A stretch of DNA of 46,820 bases from Arthrobacter sp. ZGTC131 (GCF_002929275.1 NZ_PJIK01000022.1:1-46820), one strand, 5' to 3'; positions 34,607 through 43,203 are shown, counted from the first letter of the stretch. A program made the numbers and translations. Notes: generated by a model not told the origin, from the letters alone.

Positions 34607-34990
34607 ATGAGCAGTCTTCCCTCAGCCCCGGCAACGGTCCGCATTGATGCGTGGCTGTGGGCCATCCGCGCCTACAAGACGCGTTCCGCAGCCACCGCCG
34701 CCTGCCGGGCGGGGCATGTGCGCCTCAACGGAAACCCGGCCAAGGCCTCGCAGTCGCTAGTTCCCGGCGACACCGTCCGCGTCCGCCAGCCGGGCTACGA
34801 ACGCATCCTCGAGGTACGCCGGCTGATCGCCAAGCGAGTGGGGGCCGAGGCGGCATCCCACTGCTTCACCGACCACACTCCCCCGCGTCCCGTGGCTCCG
34901 GCGCTCGGCCTGCCGCAGCGCGACCGCGGGGCCGGGCGGCCCACCAAGAAGGACCGCCGCGAAATGGAACGCCTCAAAGGTTCCGGCTAG
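34607..34990 (+). CDS. S4-domain RNA-binding protein (Hsp15/HslR-like)
   Basis: A 127-residue protein with an S4 domain at residues 9-75 (VRIDAWLWAIRAYKTRSAATAACRAGHVRLNGNPAKASQSLVPGDTVRV) and a basic C-terminus (GRPTKKDRREMERLKG). Hsp15-type proteins bind 50S subunits carrying stalled nascent chains after heat shock. The ATG at 34607 begins the family domain; it appears to be translated from a nearly leaderless transcript. Confidence 0.92.
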   Translation: MSSLPSAPATVRIDAWLWAIRAYKTRSAATAACRAGHVRLNGNPAKASQSLVPGDTVRVRQPGYERILEVRRLIAKRVGAEAASHCFTDHTPPRPVAPALGLPQRDRGAGRPTKKDRREMERLKGSG

Positions 34991-35067
34991 ATCTGCCGGG
35001 CTGCGGGACGGCGGGGGGATGGTGGCTGCGCCCACCCCGTCGGCCCCGACCTAGCGGCGCGGGCGGC

Positions 35068-35718
35068 TCACTCCCGGATCCGCTCCTGCCCGTCCTGCAC
35101 TTCGAACTCCCCCACTTCCAGATCGCCCGCACCGAAGGCCGTGGGCAGGAGGGTCAGGTAAACGGCACCCGTGGATGTGGTCTTGCTCCCGGCGAGGGTG
35201 AAGGTGGAGGGCACTGCCCCGGTTTCAAAGAGCCGCTTGCCCTGGCCAAGCACCACCGGGAAGATGAACAGCCGGTACTCGTCCACCAGGCCGGCGTCGT
35301 GCAGCGCGCGGGCCAGCCGGTGGCTGCCGTGGACCTGGAGTTCCCGGCCAGGGGTGGCCTTGAGGTCGTCGATAGCTTCCAGGAAGTTGCCCGGGAGGAT
35401 CGTGGAGTTGTTCCACGTGGCCTCCATGAGGGTGCCGGAGACAACATACTTCGGCAGGCTGTTGAGCGCTGCGGCCACGGCGTCACCCGGGTCCGTGACC
35501 CGGGACCAGTAGGGGTGGAACAGCTGGTACGTGGTGCGGCCCAGGAGGATGGCGTCGGCCTGGGCGAACCAGCCGTCCACGATCTTGCCCATGTCGTCGT
35601 CGGCGTGCGGGACGAGCCAGCCGCCGAATTCGAAACCGCCGGACGTGTCCTCTTCCCTGCCGCCCGGGCCCTGCATGACGCCGTCGAGGGTCAGGAACGT
35701 GTGGACCGTAAGTTTCAT
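35068..35718 (-). CDS. Dihydrofolate-reductase-like / RibD C-terminal family protein
   Basis: A 216-residue protein of the RibD C-terminal/YyaP-YwjB group. Motifs: LTLDGVMQGPGGREED, ADAILLGRTTYQLF, PKYVVSGTL, LQVHGSHRLARALHDAGLVDEYRLFIFPVVLGQGKRLF. The fold binds NADPH; most members have no established substrate. Its ATG overlaps the stop of the DUF4389 gene (ATGA), so it is the last gene of a three-gene operon. Confidence 0.92.
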   Translation of the reverse strand: MKLTVHTFLTLDGVMQGPGGREEDTSGGFEFGGWLVPHADDDMGKIVDGWFAQADAILLGRTTYQLFHPYWSRVTDPGDAVAAALNSLPKYVVSGTLMEATWNNSTILPGNFLEAIDDLKATPGRELQVHGSHRLARALHDAGLVDEYRLFIFPVVLGQGKRLFETGAVPSTFTLAGSKTTSTGAVYLTLLPTAFGAGDLEVGEFEVQDGQERIRE

Positions 35719-37397
35719 GATGGGCCTTTCGGGGAAATGCCGGGGTGGGTCTCGCCTGGATCGGCCGGGCCCATGTCGAGGCGGAACGGGGGGTACTCGT
35801 CCCGCATGAGGGCCACGTAGGCGGCGACGCGGTAGACCCAGCGGTTCAGGCCGAGCAGCAGGTCAAACAGGCTCCAGAGGTATCCGCCCGTGAACAGCAG
35901 GATGACTCCGGCAATGAGGGCCAGGAGTGAGATCAGCGCAATGGAGCTGCCGGCCGGATAGCTGGCAGCGCCACCCGGCAGGTCGTCGTCGGACGCCACC
36001 CATGCCCGCGTGTTCCCTACCAGCACGGCCACAATCAGCAGGTGCGGGATGGCCAGCAGCCAGGACTTCACCAGCACCAGGCCGCGGGAGAGATGGTCCG
36101 GGTAGTCGACGTCGAAGTCGGCCGGATAGTCCGTGCGGGCCAGGGTGAAGGGCGGGTAGCGGTCGGTTCCGATCGCCGTAAAGGCGTAGAAGGACACCCG
36201 CCAGCTCCAGCGCAGCACGCCGACGTTGAAGTTGAACAGCGAGCGCGGATAGCGGGCAGTAAACAGGATCGCGAACCACGCCACGATGGTGGTGACGATC
36301 AGAGCGAACCAGAGGAAAAACAGGACGATCAGGTGCGGGATGGCCAGGAACCATTTGACCAGCCACATCCAGCGGGACAGCGCCGGGTCCAGGTGCCCGC
36401 TGAGGCGCGCCGGGTACGGCACGTTGTCGAAGAGCCCGACGGCGGCCGGCGGCGCCGCTGCGCCGGGAGGGGGTGCTCCCGTACCGGCGCCCGGGGCTCC
36501 TGTGGCGCCGGCGCCCGGGACTCCTGCGGCACCCGGGACTCCTGCGGCACCCGGGGCCCCGGCGCCCGGAGCTCCTGGAGTCGGGGAGCCGGCGATGCCT
36601 GCCGCTCCGGGGGATCCGGGGGTTCCGGGGGTACCGGGGGTTCCGGGGGCGGCCGAGCTGGCGAGCGTGGACGGTGCGGCGGCGCCGGGGTGTCCCGCCG
36701 CAGGATAGTGCGGCGGCGGCCCGTGCCGTCCGAGTCCCGCGGCGCCGGCGACGATCAGCGGTACGCCGATTGCCAGGAGCACGATGCCCGAGATCAGCAG
36801 CCACAGGAAGAGCGGCCAGAGCAGCTCGGAGCGGATTCCCGCCTGTAGGTCCACGGCCACGGGGGTGCTGGCGTCGGCGTTCATCACCACGACGGTCCAG
36901 CTGCCGGGCCGGACGCCCCACCTGAGTTCCTGCGTGCCGGCGCCTTCGGCGGACGCGACCCAGAAGCCTTGGGCGCCGGGACCGGCCGGCGTCCTGGTGC
37001 CGGGCACTTCGTTGTACTCCACCCTGAAGGGCCGGAGTTCAAGGGACCTGATCTCTGATCTCTTGACGCCGTCGAGGTACCGGGCTGCGTCCTCCTGCGG
37101 GGCGACGCCGATGAAGATCTCCTTGCCCGGAGTGGCTGCGGCGCCGCGGAGCAGGATGCTTCCCGCACCGTCGGAAGGAATTACGTCCGGCAGCCGGCCT
37201 CCCACCATGATGTCCAGCCCGGCGGACGTGATGGCGGACGAGTTGACGTCGAACCGGTGCGTTTGCGTCGTGAAGTAGCCTTCGTCCCGCTGCTGGAAGT
37301 TGAGCCAGCCCACGCCCACCGCCCCGGCAAGCAGCCCCAGGCCCAGAAGGGCAGCGAGCGTGCCGAGGACCACCATCACAATGCGGCCGGGTTTCAT
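35715..37397 (-). CDS. DUF4389 membrane protein with collagen-like segment
   Basis: A 560-residue protein. One N-terminal helix (residues about 6-30), an extracytoplasmic part, a second helix (LLWPLFLWLLISGIVLLAIGVPLIVAG), a Pro/Gly/Ala segment with collagen-like Gly-x-y triplets (residues about 247-312), then two DUF4389 units (LDPALSRWMWLVKWFLAIPHLIVLFFLWFALIV and DHLSRGLVLVKSWLLAIPHLLIVAVL) ending with a YRVAAYVALMRDEYPPF motif. AAGGAG seven bases before the ATG at 37397. It overlaps the genes on both sides by 4 nt. Function unknown. Confidence 0.85.
   Translation of the reverse strand: MKPGRIVMVVLGTLAALLGLGLLAGAVGVGWLNFQQRDEGYFTTQTHRFDVNSSAITSAGLDIMVGGRLPDVIPSDGAGSILLRGAAATPGKEIFIGVAPQEDAARYLDGVKRSEIRSLELRPFRVEYNEVPGTRTPAGPGAQGFWVASAEGAGTQELRWGVRPGSWTVVVMNADASTPVAVDLQAGIRSELLWPLFLWLLISGIVLLAIGVPLIVAGAAGLGRHGPPPHYPAAGHPGAAAPSTLASSAAPGTPGTPGTPGSPGAAGIAGSPTPGAPGAGAPGAAGVPGAAGVPGAGATGAPGAGTGAPPPGAAAPPAAVGLFDNVPYPARLSGHLDPALSRWMWLVKWFLAIPHLIVLFFLWFALIVTTIVAWFAILFTARYPRSLFNFNVGVLRWSWRVSFYAFTAIGTDRYPPFTLARTDYPADFDVDYPDHLSRGLVLVKSWLLAIPHLLIVAVLVGNTRAWVASDDDLPGGAASYPAGSSIALISLLALIAGVILLFTGGYLWSLFDLLLGLNRWVYRVAAYVALMRDEYPPFRLDMGPADPGETHPGISPKGPS
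36462..36655. repeat. GC-rich repeats coding for Gly-Pro-Ala triplets
   Basis: Tandem copies of short GGxxCC units such as GGGGGTTCC/GGGGGTACC and GGCACCCGGGACTCCTGC encode PGTPGTPGTPGSPGAAG and GAAGVPGAAGVPGAG in the DUF4389 protein. Length variation by slippage is likely between strains. Confidence 0.65.
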
Positions 37398-37810
37398 GCG
37401 TGCTCCTTGGGTCGGGCGCCGACGTGCGGATGTTCGCCGCGCGTATGGGCGCCGTGCGGATGCGCGACGCGGGGATGGGCGCCGTGCGTTTGGGCGGCGC
37501 CGGGCCGCGGATCCAGGATGCTGAGCCGGCACGGATGCTCTGACGTGCCCTCGCCGCTGAGCTTTGTGAGCTGGGCAGGGTCATGCAGCGCTGTGATCGC
37601 TTCCTCCACGGCGCGCGCCCTGGTCAGGTCAAGGACGATTTCCCGGCCCGGCAGGAGGGTCCGGGCGCGGCGGGCAATGATGTACAGCGCCCGGATGTTG
37701 GCTGCTGTGACGGTTCCGCGCACCTCGATGCGCGCGCGTTCCATGTTGGGATCGATGTGCACCAGGACCTTCAGACGGTGGTGCGTTGCAGTGCGGTCCA
37801 TCGCACTCAC
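37394..37810 (-). CDS. STAS-like protein with His-rich tail
   Basis: A 138-residue protein, first of a three-gene overlapping operon. Residues 12-90 look like a STAS/anti-sigma-antagonist fold (LKVLVHIDPNMERARIEVRGTVTAANIRALYIIARRARTLLPGREIVLDLTRARAVEEAITALHD), although no phosphorylatable Ser is at the usual place. The last 30 residues are rich in His, with repeated HPHGAHTRGEHPHV-type units, a possible metal-binding tail. Start: GTG at 37810 or ATG at 37801. Its stop overlaps the DUF4389 start (ATGA). Confidence 0.65.
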   Translation of the reverse strand: MSAMDRTATHHRLKVLVHIDPNMERARIEVRGTVTAANIRALYIIARRARTLLPGREIVLDLTRARAVEEAITALHDPAQLTKLSGEGTSEHPCRLSILDPRPGAAQTHGAHPRVAHPHGAHTRGEHPHVGARPKEHA

Positions 37811-38006
37811 GTCCCCCCGGGGGGCTGCGGCAATGGCCCAGGAATTCCAGCGGTATCGATGTAAACGCCCATGCCGACGCCTCCCCCGACTTCATTGTCA
37901 GAACCGTGTCACGTCCAGAATGCACCTTCTTATCTGTGCTGGGAAGAGGGCGGAAACGCAGGGCGTGAGCGGTGCAACGGAGGTCCAAAATGGGCGGCAA
38001 AGTGAA

Positions 38007-38035
38007 TTGGCGAAGGTGCCATCCGCCCATAGCCT
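38007..38035 (+). promoter_or_regulatory. Candidate leaderless promoter for the amidohydrolase
   Basis: TTGGCG (38007-38012), 17-nt spacer, TAGCCT (38030-38035), then six bases before the ATG at 38042. The transcription start would coincide with the start codon. Confidence 0.5.
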
Positions 38036-38041
38036 GTTCCT

Positions 38042-39577
38042 ATGCTTTCCAGTGCAGCGGACCGTGCTTTGCCTGACATTGTGCTGGCTTCCGTCAGGTT
38101 CCCCGGGGGCACGGCCTGCGCCAACATTCAGGTCCGCGACGGCCTCGTAGCAGGGATCACCGCCGCGGATGAGCTGCCCCGGGGCGTCCGCGTTGTGGAC
38201 TTCGACGGGCGATATGCAATCCCCGGCCTCTGGGATGAGCACGTCCACATGACGCAGTGGGCGCTGGCGGCCAACCGGGTTGACCTCTCGCTGGCGGAGT
38301 CGGCGCGCTGCGCCGTGGAACTCGTTCGTTCCCGCATTTCCGGCCCTAGCCTGGCTCATGCCGGCCCGGCCCTCGCTGGCCCGGCCCTCGCTGACCCTGC
38401 CCGGACACTCGTGGGGGTCGGCTTCCGGGATGCGGTGTGGGATGACGTTCCCGGACTGGAACTGCTCGACGCCGCGACCCGGGGCGTGCCGACTGCCCTG
38501 ATCAGCCACGATCTCCACTGCGTGTGGCTGAACTCGGCGGCGGCCGAGCGCTACGGCATGCGGCCCGGCGCCGACGGCCTGCTCCGGGAGGACGCGGCGT
38601 TTGCGCTCACGCGCGAGCTGGGCCGCCTGCCCGACGATGTGGTGGACGGCTGGGTGCGCACTGCCGCCGGCGCGGCGGCCGCCCGCGGAATCGTGGGCGT
38701 GGTCGACTTCGAGATGACCTGGAACCGCGACGTCTGGCTGCGCCGCATTGCCGCAGGATTCGACTCGCTCCGGGTGGACGCAGGGGTGTATCCGGAGGAC
38801 CTGGAACGCGCGACGGCTGCGGGAGTGCGGACCGGCCAGCTGCTCGACGGCGGTGCCGGGCTGCTGAGCGTGGGCCCGCTCAAGGTGCTGATCGACGGGT
38901 CCCTCAACACCCGCACCGCGTACTGCGTGGATCCGTATCCGCACGGCGGCCGGGGGATCCTGACAGTGAGCGAAGCGGAGCTGCTGGCGCTGCTGCTGCG
39001 GGCCCGGGAGTCCGGGTTCGTTCCGGCGGTTCATGCGATCGGCGACGCCGCCAATCAGGTAGCGCTGGACGCCTTCGCCGCAGCCGGCGTACGCGGGCGA
39101 ATCGAGCACGCGCAGTTTGTGCGCTCAGAGGACTTGGTCCGTTTTGGCGAGCTGGGCCTGATGGCGAGTGTCCAGCCGGTCCATGCCCTCGACGACCGCG
39201 ACGCCGCGGACGCCAACTGGAGTGGCAGCACCGGCCGGGCCTTCCCGCTGCGTTCGCTGTTGGAAGCCGGAGCGCTCCTGGCCCTCGGGTCCGATGCCCC
39301 GGTGGCACCGCTGGACCCCTGGCTGGCAATGTCCGCGGCCACTACCCGGTACCGGCAGGACAGACGCGGGCCGTGGCACCCGGAGCAGGCCATCACGCGT
39401 CAGGAGGCCCTCTTCGCCTCAACCCGTGGACGCGGGCGCATCCGCGTCGGAGAGGCGGCGGACATCGCGGTGCTGGACGGCAACCCGCTGGAGGTGCCGG
39501 ATTCGGTGTTCGCAGAAATGCCGGTTGCCACCACGCTGGTGGCAGGCCGGTTCACGTACCGGGGCTCAGCCGTTTAG
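38042..39577 (+). CDS. YtcJ-type metal-dependent amidohydrolase
   Basis: A 511-residue amidohydrolase-3 family enzyme. Metal motif GLWDEHVHMTQWA (H-x-H), further His in LISHDLHCVWLNS and VPAVHAIGDAAN, GRIEHAQFVRSEDL, LALGSDAPVAPLDP (catalytic Asp) and GRIRVGEAADIAVLDGNPL. These hydrolyse amide or formamide bonds of small metabolites; the substrate is not evident. A 15-bp tandem duplication (38363-38377, 38378-38392) encodes GPALAGPALA. It converges with the next gene, the stop codons overlapping by 4 nt. Confidence 0.92.
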   Translation: MLSSAADRALPDIVLASVRFPGGTACANIQVRDGLVAGITAADELPRGVRVVDFDGRYAIPGLWDEHVHMTQWALAANRVDLSLAESARCAVELVRSRISGPSLAHAGPALAGPALADPARTLVGVGFRDAVWDDVPGLELLDAATRGVPTALISHDLHCVWLNSAAAERYGMRPGADGLLREDAAFALTRELGRLPDDVVDGWVRTAAGAAAARGIVGVVDFEMTWNRDVWLRRIAAGFDSLRVDAGVYPEDLERATAAGVRTGQLLDGGAGLLSVGPLKVLIDGSLNTRTAYCVDPYPHGGRGILTVSEAELLALLLRARESGFVPAVHAIGDAANQVALDAFAAAGVRGRIEHAQFVRSEDLVRFGELGLMASVQPVHALDDRDAADANWSGSTGRAFPLRSLLEAGALLALGSDAPVAPLDPWLAMSAATTRYRQDRRGPWHPEQAITRQEALFASTRGRGRIRVGEAADIAVLDGNPLEVPDSVFAEMPVATTLVAGRFTYRGSAV

Positions 39578-40083
39578 GACCCTTTTGCCCGGGCCTGGAC
39601 GAGGTTGGCGAACGGCAGCCTGCCATAGAGCTCGCGGAAATCTGCGTGGTACCTGGCTTCCGTCAGGTTCACCTCGGCTGCCGGGAGCTCCTTCCAAGCG
39701 ATCACCAGGGACTGCGGATCGGCGAGCTGCCAAATCAATCGGCCGTCCCAATGCCCTGGCGGCTTGCCCTTCCCGAAGTCGACGAACTCCTGTATCTGCC
39801 TGCGAAGTCCTCTGTTGCCCTTGCTGCCGGGCCCGGCTTTCCCCAGGTACAGGACATCGGCGTCCTCGATCCATTCCGCGGCCAGGGCGTCCTCACGCAG
39901 CGAGGGGTCCTTCTTCTTGAACACTCCGGCCGTGCTCTTCACCAGGAACCGCGGCTCATAGCCAGCGGGCTTCAACACCGCGAACAACCCCGGGGCCTGC
40001 GGGACACGGTTTATTTCGAGCTGTCCGAACGCTCGAAACCCGGTAAAGCCGTCCGCTTTGAGCGTTTGTTTGTTGATGGGCAC
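39574..40083 (-). CDS. GIY-YIG-like protein
   Basis: A 169-residue protein. VPQAPGLFAVLKPAGYEPRFLVKS and DADVLYLGKAGPGSKGNRGLRRQIQEFVDFGKGKPPGHWDGRLIWQL resemble the GIY-YIG fold, with GLF and YLG at the two signature positions and an Arg in RRQIQEF at the expected helix. The family includes nucleases (UvrC, homing enzymes), but many stand-alone members are uncharacterised. GTG at 40083 is preferred with GAGGAA upstream; a TTG at 40095 is the alternative. Confidence 0.6.
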   Translation of the reverse strand: MPINKQTLKADGFTGFRAFGQLEINRVPQAPGLFAVLKPAGYEPRFLVKSTAGVFKKKDPSLREDALAAEWIEDADVLYLGKAGPGSKGNRGLRRQIQEFVDFGKGKPPGHWDGRLIWQLADPQSLVIAWKELPAAEVNLTEARYHADFRELYGRLPFANLVQARAKGS

Positions 40084-40309
40084 TGGGTTCCTCAAGGGAG
40101 AAGGACTAAGGGCTGTTGCGGCGGCCGGGTCTCCACTCCGCGTCCGCCGGCTACGGACGATCCTGTCACGGCATGCCTCTCAGCGTGCCGGCACTTCGTG
40201 TTTTAGCCGCTGGGCAAGTCAGCGAAATCGCCATCGACAAGCGTATGGGCCGGGAATAGCCTTGTCCCGTCCGAGAGTGTTCCGACAATGGAGACGGAGA
40301 GGTCCGGAA

Positions 40310-40702
40310 ATGGGAACCCAGGAAAATGTTGAACTGATACGGCGCGGCTACCAAGCCTTCGACGCCGGGGACATGGCGACACTCCGCGAATTATTCGCCG
40401 AGGACGCAGTCTGGCACACCGCCGGAAACGGCGTGCTGTCGGGGGCCAAGCAGGGACGCGAGGCCATCATGGCCTATTTCGGCGAGCTGGCGACGCGCTC
40501 CAAAGGAAGCTTCAAGGTGACACTTCAGGAGGTCATCGGAGGGGAAAAGCACACTATCGGGCTGCAGCACAGCCACGCGGAGACCAACGGCAGGACTTTG
40601 GACACGCAGGGCGCCCTGGCGTTCCAGGTTCGCGACGGGAAGATCACCGAAGGCCGGGAGTTCTTCGATGACACAGCCCAGGGAGACGCCTTCTGGGCGT
40701 AG
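40310..40702 (+). CDS. SnoaL-like (NTF2-fold) protein
   Basis: A 130-residue NTF2-like protein starting MGTQENVELIRRGYQAFDAGDMATLRELFAEDAVWHTAGNGVLSG, the typical SnoaL-like opening, with VRDGKITEGREFFDD at the end. Members act as isomerases, hydrolases or small-molecule binders. GAGAGG lies seven bases before the ATG. A stable hairpin follows the gene. Confidence 0.9.
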   Translation: MGTQENVELIRRGYQAFDAGDMATLRELFAEDAVWHTAGNGVLSGAKQGREAIMAYFGELATRSKGSFKVTLQEVIGGEKHTIGLQHSHAETNGRTLDTQGALAFQVRDGKITEGREFFDDTAQGDAFWA

Positions 40703-40716
40703 CCCCGGCCAGGCGG

Positions 40717-40747
40717 CCCAGCGCGTTCCCGCCGGGAATGCGCTGGG
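40717..40747 (+). terminator. Hairpin after the SnoaL-like gene
   Basis: CCCAGCGCGTTCCC (40717-40730), loop GCC, GGGAATGCGCTGGG (40734-40747): 14 pairs with one G-T. No T tract follows. It lies 15 nt after the stop codon. Confidence 0.55.
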
Positions 40748-40873
40748 CTCTCCCCGGGTCCCGTGTCCCTTCCGGGCCCCTCGTAACCTGCGGACCTGCC
40801 CGCCAACCGCGCCAAAAGCGTACAGTGGAACAAGACGCCTGATTCTGGACGCCGTGCTGCTGAGGGAGAGATC

Positions 40874-41491
40874 GTGACGATTGACTGGGACGAAAAAAAG
40901 GCCCTGCTACAGGAACCGAACATCGCGGCGGTGACGCAGCTTTGCGACGAACTCATGGAAAAGAAGCCGGGATCCACCGTCCCCTACATAGACCCCGTCC
41001 ATGACGAGGACGAATGCAGGATCGTCAGCCTCCATGTGAGCCCCGGCAAGGGCACCGAATCCGGCTTCGTGTCCCACTTCAACGACGACGAGGCCGCACG
41101 CCGGGCCACCCAGATCTACGAGCTCGCCGAACTGGACCCGCGCTACGTCATGCCGTGGAACGCGTACCCCTGGGTCCGGGATCCGGACCTGCCGTCTGCC
41201 CTGAACGTCCAGGAAAAAACGGACGGCCTGCGCCCCTTCCGCCAGTTCATGAAAATCAACAAGCGCGTCTCGGCCATCATCACCCACGGCACAGACGCCG
41301 CCAGCTTCCTCACCCTCTTCGAGAAGACCTACCACTCCTCGCTAAAGAACAGCGGCATAAAGATTTACAAGGCCAGCGCGCTCGGCGGGCGGGCCTTTGC
41401 TGTTTCCGAAGCCAAGCAGGAGGAGCTCCTCACCAAGAGCGTCGACATCTACAAGGACGCCATGCAGCGGGCAGGCATCCAGCACCTTTAG
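40874..41491 (+). CDS. Uracil-DNA-glycosylase-like protein
   Basis: A 205-residue protein I place, with reservation, in the uracil-DNA-glycosylase superfamily: TVPYIDPVHDEDECRIVSLHVSPGKGTESGFVSHFNDDEAARRATQIYELAELDPRYVMPWNAYPW has the order Pro-rich loop, SGF, then WNAYPW seen in such proteins. The catalytic residues cannot be fixed without alignment. GTG start with GGGAGAG upstream. The neighbouring hipBA and SnoaL genes give no functional clue. Confidence 0.5.
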   Translation: MTIDWDEKKALLQEPNIAAVTQLCDELMEKKPGSTVPYIDPVHDEDECRIVSLHVSPGKGTESGFVSHFNDDEAARRATQIYELAELDPRYVMPWNAYPWVRDPDLPSALNVQEKTDGLRPFRQFMKINKRVSAIITHGTDAASFLTLFEKTYHSSLKNSGIKIYKASALGGRAFAVSEAKQEELLTKSVDIYKDAMQRAGIQHL

Positions 41492-41533
41492 TTCCGGAAA
41501 CCCCGACGGCGGAACACCGCTTCCCGGGACCAC

Positions 41534-42778
41534 TCACCTTTCCAGCAGCCTCCGCCGGTGTTTGAGTTCCTTGACCCACGCCCGGGTGACCATGTCCGGG
41601 AAAGGCGAGGCGCCGCCGTCGTGCGCTGACGCGAACGCCGTGCCCGCCTCCAGGTCCGCGAGCAGCGGTCCGGCCGCCTTCAAGGCCAGCTCCACTACCT
41701 GCGCAGCCGCGCGCTCCGTGAGCCCGAGCTCCATGGCCCAGCCCAGAAAGTGCCTCCGCGAGATGCCGCTCCGCTTGCCCCCCAGTGTCAGGGCGAGCGT
41801 TTTGTCGCCGTAGACCACTGTGGAGGGGATGTCGTACACGGGCGCGATGGACCACTCCCCCGACGGATGCTGCACCATGGACACGTTCTTCGCATGCAGG
41901 TCTCCGTTGCCGCTCAGCCAGGCGAAAGCAACCTGAATCGCGAGGTTCCGCAGGGCCGGAAGCGGCGCCGCGCAGTACTCCGCGAGCGCCGTGCACACGG
42001 TCGCGAACCCCACGTTGTACTTGTCGGCCGGGTACAGCTTCAGCACCTGCGCGCCGTCCTCGACGGCAAGTCGCTGTACGGCGTCCGGCTCACGCGCCGC
42101 TGCTTGCGGACCCGTCAGCGGCACCCGGTCGAACCGCTCCACGAGCAGCCCCGGGCGGCCGGCCACGTCCCGCATCAGCTGAACCCGGCTCAGCGGAATC
42201 CGCAGCTTCGCCGCATACCGGAACATGATCAGCTCGTTCTCCACCACGTGCGGGAACTCCGGCGCGTTGAGCTTGAGGATGAAGCGCCGGCCGGCGCTGG
42301 CCACGGGCATGGAGATCATCCCGGCGGAGAGCTTGTCCTGAACGCCCGCCAGTGCCACGGGATCGATCAGGCCCGAGTCCCCCAGCAGTTCGTCGAAGTC
42401 CACCGGTTTCCGCGGATCGACCTCCACGGCGTGCTCCTCCGGATCCAGCGGCTCGCCGTGCCCCACGATCTGCACGTCCCCCACCGGGTTCCCGCCCGCG
42501 GCGATGAGCAGGGACAGGTCGTCGTCGGCGCTGGTCTTGATGGACCGGCGCAGCGCGTTCAGCCGCCGGCCCTCCGGGAGCAGCCCGGTGAAATACGGCG
42601 GGGCGGCGCCGGCCGCGGACAGCACGGGCTCGGCGGTCAGCGGAAGGGAACTCGCGACGGCGGGGCCGCCCTGCTGCAGGTAACCCGGCAGGTAACTGAA
42701 CTTCGTGCCGCCGTCGTGCCGTTCCAGCCGCGCGGCAAGCACGCCGCGCTTGTAGATGTCGGCAATGCGGTGCCTCAC
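41534..42778 (-). CDS. hipA: HipA-type serine/threonine kinase toxin
   Basis: A 414-residue HipA-fold kinase. YFTGLLPEGRRLNALR and GDVQIVG belong to the N-terminal couple_hipA region; GVQDKLSAGMI is the P-loop-like segment; FILKLNAPEFPHVVENELIMFRYA carries the ATP-binding Lys; LVERFDRV, AWLSGNGDLHAKNVSM (catalytic Asp and Asn) and APVYDIPSTVVYGDKTLAL (metal Asp) are intact. HipA kinases phosphorylate aminoacyl-tRNA synthetases and induce dormancy. The GTG start overlaps the hipB stop by 4 nt (GTGA). Confidence 0.94.
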   Translation of the reverse strand: MRHRIADIYKRGVLAARLERHDGGTKFSYLPGYLQQGGPAVASSLPLTAEPVLSAAGAAPPYFTGLLPEGRRLNALRRSIKTSADDDLSLLIAAGGNPVGDVQIVGHGEPLDPEEHAVEVDPRKPVDFDELLGDSGLIDPVALAGVQDKLSAGMISMPVASAGRRFILKLNAPEFPHVVENELIMFRYAAKLRIPLSRVQLMRDVAGRPGLLVERFDRVPLTGPQAAAREPDAVQRLAVEDGAQVLKLYPADKYNVGFATVCTALAEYCAAPLPALRNLAIQVAFAWLSGNGDLHAKNVSMVQHPSGEWSIAPVYDIPSTVVYGDKTLALTLGGKRSGISRRHFLGWAMELGLTERAAAQVVELALKAAGPLLADLEAGTAFASAHDGGASPFPDMVTRAWVKELKHRRRLLER

Positions 42779-43125
42779 GGCCGTGCGCTGCTTTCCGAGG
42801 CGGCGTCCGGTGACGGGACCTTCGACGACGGGACGTCCGTCGGCGGGTCCGACAGCGACGCGTCCGACGAGATCTCCGTCGGCGGCTGGCTCACCAGCGC
42901 GCGTGCCGCTGCCCGGGACCGGGTGCCGAGCCGGAGTTCGAGGCCAAGGGTCTCCAGGACCGCCAGCAGCGAATCCAGCTGCACGCTCGGTTTGCCCTGC
43001 TCAACGAAGCGGACAAACCGCTCGGAGACGCCGGCCATGTCAGCGAGGTCCTGCTGGCTCAGCCGAAGCGAGGCCCGGCGGCCGCGGACCTCGTCGGCGA
43101 CGCGGTCGGCGAAAGTAGCGGCCAT
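42775..43125 (-). CDS. hipB: HipB-type antitoxin/repressor (XRE helix-turn-helix)
   Basis: A 116-residue repressor. Helix-turn-helix at residues 14-60 (RRASLRLSQQDLADMAGVSERFVRFVEQGKPSVQLDSLLAVLETLGLEL). The last 40 residues are a Ser/Pro/Asp-rich tail (about residues 77-116), long for the family and probably disordered, possibly the part that contacts HipA or triggers proteolysis. Two GGCACGAACGTACC sites flank its promoter, which fits autorepression. Confidence 0.92.
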   Translation of the reverse strand: MAATFADRVADEVRGRRASLRLSQQDLADMAGVSERFVRFVEQGKPSVQLDSLLAVLETLGLELRLGTRSRAAARALVSQPPTEISSDASLSDPPTDVPSSKVPSPDAASESSARP

Positions 43126-43142
43126 GCGTGGACCCCCTCATA

Positions 43143-43156
43143 GGCACGAACGTACC
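43143..43156. promoter_or_regulatory. HipB operator candidate, proximal
   Basis: GGCACGAACGTACC, a near-palindrome (GYACG-AA-CGTAC), lies between the hipB -10 box and its ATG. It is identical to the site at 43213-43226. Confidence 0.7.
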
Positions 43157-43173
43157 GAAATTGACGTAGGACC

Positions 43174-43203
43174 ATTCTATTTCCCGCAAATTGAGGGTTG
43201 CAA
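43174..43203 (-). promoter_or_regulatory. hipBA promoter
   Basis: Minus-strand TTGCAA (43198-43203), 18-nt spacer, TAGAAT (43174-43179). The two operator copies lie on either side, about 10 nt upstream of the -35 box and 17 nt downstream of the -10 box. Confidence 0.6.

Noticed and set aside
36462-36655. GC-rich repeat as a minisatellite or mobile element
   Set aside because: Fully inside an open frame with regular Gly-containing triplets, so it is protein-coding repeat.
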